Source of the DNA: Arenicola marina
Taxonomy: Eukaryota; Annelida; Polychaeta; Arenicolidae
Length of the DNA: 64,000 nucleotides
Assembly (NCBI GenBank): GCA_964019135.1
Contig: OZ025265.1
Coordinates: forward strand, 20,001,143 to 20,065,142
Direction of reading: 5' to 3'
Made by a program: the position numbers and the translations under genes. The notes under the pieces are model-generated. The model was not told the origin of the DNA, did not search any database, and saw only the letters and a program-made list of their open reading frames with translations. Of this stretch, positions 60,051-64,000 are shown piece by piece. Each line of letters opens with the position of its first letter. Positions within the stretch are counted from its first letter, which is position 1.

Positions 60051-60460
60051 TGACAGATACAGTAACAGTCTAATACATGCGAACTTTTATCTTACGTTTC
60101 AACATAGCATCTTGGCATTCGTAGTCTTCATTATCGTGTGACAGCTAGCTATATTTGTCAGGAATATAAATTTCGTAATTTGTTCATATGTCACCAAATT
60201 GCGGACACTCCATGACAAAGTGAAACTCATCGTTTAAAGTCATATAAATACCAATTGACATCTCCCATACCTTGCGTTACCCAGACATGGCCGTAGCCAT
60301 ACTTATACAGTAGATTGCAGATACTAGTCGCCCAGGTAAATTTTCCAGCTTCTCCTAAACAAAATAGTTTGTTATAACAACTTTTTGTGTACCGACTCGG
60401 TGTATGTATAATATTCAAGCAGAATTTAACACATCGGGTCATGTACGCTTCCTGCCGCAT
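60030..60460 (-). mobile_element. 3' end of a decayed LINE ORF2
   Basis: The minus strand encodes SICNLLYKYGYGHVWVTQG then VGD-like GMGDVNW, a stop, and in another frame DEFHFVMECPQFGDI. This layout (YGFG-VW, then a HF--CP motif) is typical of the C-terminal end of non-LTR retrotransposon polyproteins. CCAATAAAGTC near 60031-60041 could be the poly-A region. At least one frame change and several stops are present. Clade uncertain. Confidence 0.55.
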
Positions 60461-60540
60461 GCCCCTAGCCCCGCACAGTCCGGGGTTCGTGAGGGTAGCC
60501 CAAGTATTAGTTTACAGTATCTAACGTGAGGCTTCTCAAT

Positions 60541-60562
60541 CTGGGGGGGGGGGGGGGGGGGG
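60541..60562. repeat. Poly-G tract
   Basis: An uninterrupted run of about 20 G. Similar runs occur near 3561, 7526, 11300, 19936, 21711 and 51356, so the genome tolerates long G tracts, often inside GCGGATCC-type elements. Confidence 0.9.
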
Positions 60563-60587
60563 CGATATGACGATGACGTCACTAGCC

Positions 60588-60660
60588 TCCCTAACTCCCT
60601 AAGTTGGTAAGCAGGTTGAGCTGCAGATCAACCGGTCGTGGGTTTGCACCTTTAAGCAAT
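60588..60660 (+). repeat. tRNA-derived SINE-like fragment
   Basis: CCTAAGTTGGTAAGCAGGTT then GAGCTGCAGATCAAC and GTCGTGGGTTTGCACC give A-box-like and B-box-like parts. Related to 27920-28000. Confidence 0.45.
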
Positions 60661-61194
60661 TTATTTTGTAATTATGTGTACTACTAACCTCTTCCCCATG
60701 ACAAATAAGTATATTCTTGAATTTGAATCCTGAAAGCCTGTGGGCTATCCGGAGAGAAGCAATTTGGTCACCGGAGCAGAAGTTGGTAGCCGGCTCTATA
60801 TCCCTGCGCGCCTGTTCGCTGTTTGGTATTTTGTGTGATGTCGACCGCGGCTCGCTATCACGTCCGCGCGCGATATAAATAAACCGCGCAGTTTTATGTT
60901 GAAATTGTTGTTTTACAGACACTCTCTCACACTTACTCGCGGAGATATAAAATATATATATGCATCATAATTTTGAAATACTTTTAGTCTTGATTCTAAA
61001 ATGTAAAAGATCTAAGATGGCGCATGTACGTATATTGCTTTAGCTGGCAGCTGCATCTAGGATATATTTCGTCCAACCGCATCTCATTGTACCAGAAGGT
61101 TTCTTGGCCTATATACTGAGACTACTTCAGCAATTCGTGGTCACAAAATTGGCCTGAAACACTCACATGTTTAACTCCGGTGACTCAGCTTACT

Positions 61195-62232
61195 TTACTC
61201 AATGTCGATCCTGTTCGGGTGCAGTACTTTGTTAAAGGCCGTTCGGAATTCGTGGCATCTCCACTGATACACTAACGGGTTTAGGCATGCACCTCCATAC
61301 ACAAGGAGTCTAGCAAAGCTGTTTTGGAAAATATAGATAGCTTTTGAGGCAGAGGAATTATCGGTTATTGCCAATTTTAAGATCACCTGTAGTATAATAG
61401 GGAGCCATGACAGATAGAGGAGAGAGAGGATGATGCCCAAAGTGTTGATACCACGGTTGTACTGCGCCATCTGCTGACCAACGGCTGCCAACTGGTCCTG
61501 AATCTGCCGACGATGTCTGTAAGCGACGAACGCCAGACGACCGTAGAGGGCGCTGATGGCGATGAAGGGCATTACGACGAGAATGGAAATTAAAGGCACG
61601 AGGGTCTGTCTTGGTGACAGTGCTTGGACGTAGCAACGATTACCAGGTTGCCACGTGTGGGGCACCAGGGTGATGGTTGTGACAGCGGCGACGAAGATCC
61701 AGACAGCGACCGTCACGACAAGGACGTTGCGAGACGAGAAAATCCGGATGTAAGCTCTCGGGTGGTCAATGGCTACGTAGCGCTCCACGGTGACCAGGAG
61801 AAGGTTCCACAGGGACAGAGTTCCGCTGCAGCCCGTCACACCCGCCGCCAAGACGCAGACGACATGAACCTCAGTCGACGTCGGGAAGAAGATATGGACG
61901 ACCTCTGCCACGACGATTGCGATTGACATCATCAGATCTGACGTCGACAAGCTGACTAGAAAGACGTTCCGGAATGTTCTCACAGCTGCAAACTTGATAA
62001 ACGCGATGAGAACGAAACTGTTGCCGACAAATATGATGAGCGCTATGAGAAAGTGCATAATACTGAATACATACTCGAGGGAGATATCAGGGGCATGAGA
62101 AGGTACCGGGGACCGGGTTGCGGTGCCTCCATCCGATGACTCCATCATGGTGCGATCAACAGTCGCTGTGGCCGGCCAAGATGGCGTCACACTGTCACTT
62201 CCGTCGCCAATAGTTACTATGGCATGATCCAT
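61195..62232 (-). CDS. Intronless class A (rhodopsin-like) G-protein-coupled receptor, orphan
   Basis: A single uninterrupted minus-strand frame. I start at the ATG at 62232 (345 residues) because it lies in good context and is conserved in the partial copy at 55 kb, whose upstream frame is closed; the frame could extend to 62367 (390 residues). Residues 1-52 form the extracellular N-terminus. Seven membrane spans follow with class A landmarks: GNSFV (Asn71), LSTSDL (Asp99), Cys126 and Cys200 for the disulphide, ERY (150-152) for DRY, Trp178, Pro222, SWLP (275-278) for CWLP, and NPLVY (318-322). A short tail with Cys326 follows. It signals at the plasma membrane through G proteins by family. 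The ligand cannot be read from sequence: no amine-type Asp is evident at the expected place in TM3. I consider it an orphan receptor. Confidence 0.92.
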   Translation of the reverse strand: MDHAIVTIGDGSDSVTPSWPATATVDRTMMESSDGGTATRSPVPSHAPDISLEYVFSIMHFLIALIIFVGNSFVLIAFIKFAAVRTFRNVFLVSLSTSDLMMSIAIVVAEVVHIFFPTSTEVHVVCVLAAGVTGCSGTLSLWNLLLVTVERYVAIDHPRAYIRIFSSRNVLVVTVAVWIFVAAVTTITLVPHTWQPGNRCYVQALSPRQTLVPLISILVVMPFIAISALYGRLAFVAYRHRRQIQDQLAAVGQQMAQYNRGINTLGIILSLLYLSWLPIILQVILKLAITDNSSASKAIYIFQNSFARLLVYGGACLNPLVYQWRCHEFRTAFNKVLHPNRIDIE

Positions 62233-62379
62233 GATGACGTCAATTGAAGTCAAGCTTACAGCTCTTTCTTGTCGCTTGTTAAACGTCTTCGAAGAACAAA
62301 ATATGATTATTGTAGCGGGAAAATCCACATAGAGCTCTAGAGAGTAACACGTATGGTGGTTTAACATTGATTACTCCTC

Positions 62380-63395
62380 GCAGTACCGCTGTAAATTACT
62401 AAACTGTGGAGCGGAAGAAAATATCAAGCGTTCTCTCTATCCTCGTTAGGTGGCGACACCGCATGGCGGGCGTTTTGCCGAGACTGCGCTGGGCGAAGCC
62501 ATAGGCTCTTCCCAACATTACTCATGAATAATTAATTTCTGCGCGAAAACGAGGCTAGCAGGCTAGACATCCAAGCGGCGCTCGCACGCAGTGGCAGCGC
62601 GGGCGTATACCATGGCGTCTCATCTGGGCTTCCACCGTGATCTATGTGTCCTATGCGTGTCAGAATATTAACATCATCAGAACTACCATGTACATGGGGA
62701 CATAAAGATAGATCATTCGATTACTAAGAAGTGGGGTGGGGGGGGGGTCTAGTGGTAGGTGTGTTTACAAAGCTTGAGCCCCGGCCTTTTCTCCCGTTAA
62801 ACTTGAATTATGAATGCCTTTTTTTGCTGATACCAGAGTAATATTGTTTTTCTCGGATACATTGTTGTACAGTGTACCTTAAAGTTGCATGTGGAGTTGT
62901 TTCGCTGTTTTTGAATGCCAAATTGGCGTATAAGAACACAAACCTAAGGCCTTAAGGTTCATAACAGACAATAAACACCTACCATATCGCTCACCAATTA
63001 TCTGCCAATGCGCAAAACATTTCAAATTCATGAATTGTCCGCCACAAAAATGAAAACTTGTGCTGATTTGAAACGTCACAAACGTGTGTACACAAGTCGT
63101 TTACCGGTGCCACCGACAGGGGCGCCCAAGCGCTAAATTATATGAGACAAAAGAAGCGTCCGGAGCGCCACGTTTTCTTTGGCGGTGGCCGTTGACACTG
63201 CTTGTGGTCAAAGGTAACATTTCCTGTTTATGTTTATTTTGGTACCGCCGTTGCAACGGTCAGCTCCACAAGTAACTTTAACATTATATAGTTAGATATA
63301 TATTTTAAGAATGTTTTCTTTAGCAAACTACAAAGCCACGTTCCTTTTTTGCTGCAATTTCATTATTTTGAAAACAAAAGCACAACCGAGCCTCC
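62380..63395. other. 5' flank of the GPCR and adjacent intergenic sequence
   Basis: 62380-62480 is shared with the inverted partial copy (54655-54690 and 55212 onward) and probably holds the promoter. A poly-G tract lies near 62735-62748. No other exon recognised. Confidence 0.4.
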
Positions 63396-63399
63396 CCCT

Positions 63400-63760
63400 C
63401 CACTCAACACTGTATCAGATACACGACGCAATTATATGCCATCTTAGAAAAAGCCTGACTGGCGCAAAGAGTTCTTGGAAATATTTTTGTGCTATCTTGA
63501 TTTCTATGGAGATAAATACCATATATTTAGGTTATTGTGAAGGTATGTATAAAATTAATGAGCATATCTAACTTACATCAAGATTACGTAACATTTCCCC
63601 ATCGTTACATAGCTGAGAATATGGTATGTTTAAGTGTCTACAAAATACGTTGTCCAGCGATGACGCCATCTCGACATATCGCAAAGACCAAAATAAAAGC
63701 CAGCAAGCATTGCACATGCAGTTGCGCCTCACAGTGGAATAATCTGAACTATGACTTGCG
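63400..63760 (-). repeat. Interspersed repeat R3, copy 2 (inverted)
   Basis: Reverse complement of 50815-51200. Shared blocks include GACTGGCGCAAAGAGTTCTT and TCTATGGAGATAAATACCAT. Confidence 0.75.
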
Positions 63761-64000
63761 AAGTCACCTATGTTACTCGCGTTTTGTTATGATATGATAA
63801 GACATGCCGTGGTGTGGGGGCCCTGACTGTTACCACGCGATAAATGTCGGCCAGCTGTTCTTAATATTTAAAAGCTCTCATAGGTTCCCATGTTAAAGTT
63901 GAGGAATTGTTTTGCAGAAATACTATTTAGGCGATTTGTACAATTCAAAGACGTGATACAAGTTACCGACGGGTTCAATACGTGACATAATGTACAGCGT

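Overview
The window looks like nuclear DNA of a marine invertebrate. A cephalochordate (amphioxus-like) is my best guess, based on gene content and repeat style rather than any database match. It has spliced genes with canonical GT/AG introns, tRNA-derived SINE fragments, short terminal-inverted-repeat elements ending in CAGGGGCGGATC, pieces of non-LTR (LINE) elements, many minisatellites, and a stand-alone P2X7-type 'ballast' domain gene. Only seven host-type or transposase-type genes could be supported. Most of the 64 kb is intron, repeat or unassigned intergenic sequence.

Layout: (1) 1.3-5.1 kb, minus strand: a small Shisa/WBP1-like membrane protein assembled from three short exons. (2) 12.6-16.7 kb and 23.9-26.5 kb, minus strand: two tandem paralogues of peroxisomal 2-hydroxyacid oxidase (HAO). 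The first (HAO-A) ends in an SKI peroxisomal signal and lacks only its first exon here. The second (HAO-B) is complete, but has lost the peroxisomal signal and a substrate-binding arginine. (3) 27.4-28.6 kb, minus strand: a small single-pass membrane protein of unknown family, followed upstream by a 4.2-kb minisatellite up to 32.7 kb. (4) 37.1-42.5 kb, plus strand: a 12-exon Kolobok-like DDE transposase gene whose frame holds across every splice but contains three in-frame stops. (5) 43.2-46.1 kb, minus strand: an intact gene with a nine-cysteine CXC-like N-terminus and a P2X7 ballast C-terminus, convergent with the transposase. (6) 46.64-50.35 kb: a 3.7-kb foldback-like element with arms made of tandem repeats, inserted into an older interspersed repeat whose unfilled copy lies at 8.5-9.2 kb. 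(7) 54.6-62.5 kb: an intronless class A GPCR (minus), an inverted partial copy of its 5' end, LINE fragments, and a 0.9-kb tandem duplication.

The most unusual theme is that three neighbouring genes (HAO-A, HAO-B and the 28-kb membrane protein) each carry a minisatellite whose unit contains the edge of one of their own coding exons. The edges are a 5' splice site in HAO-A, a 3' splice site plus start codon in the membrane protein gene, and the stop-codon end of the last exon in HAO-B. The arrays therefore place many copies of splice signals or coding ends beside the real ones.

All gene models were built by eye from reading frames, splice consensus and phase agreement. Family assignments come from memory of conserved motifs and were not tested by search.
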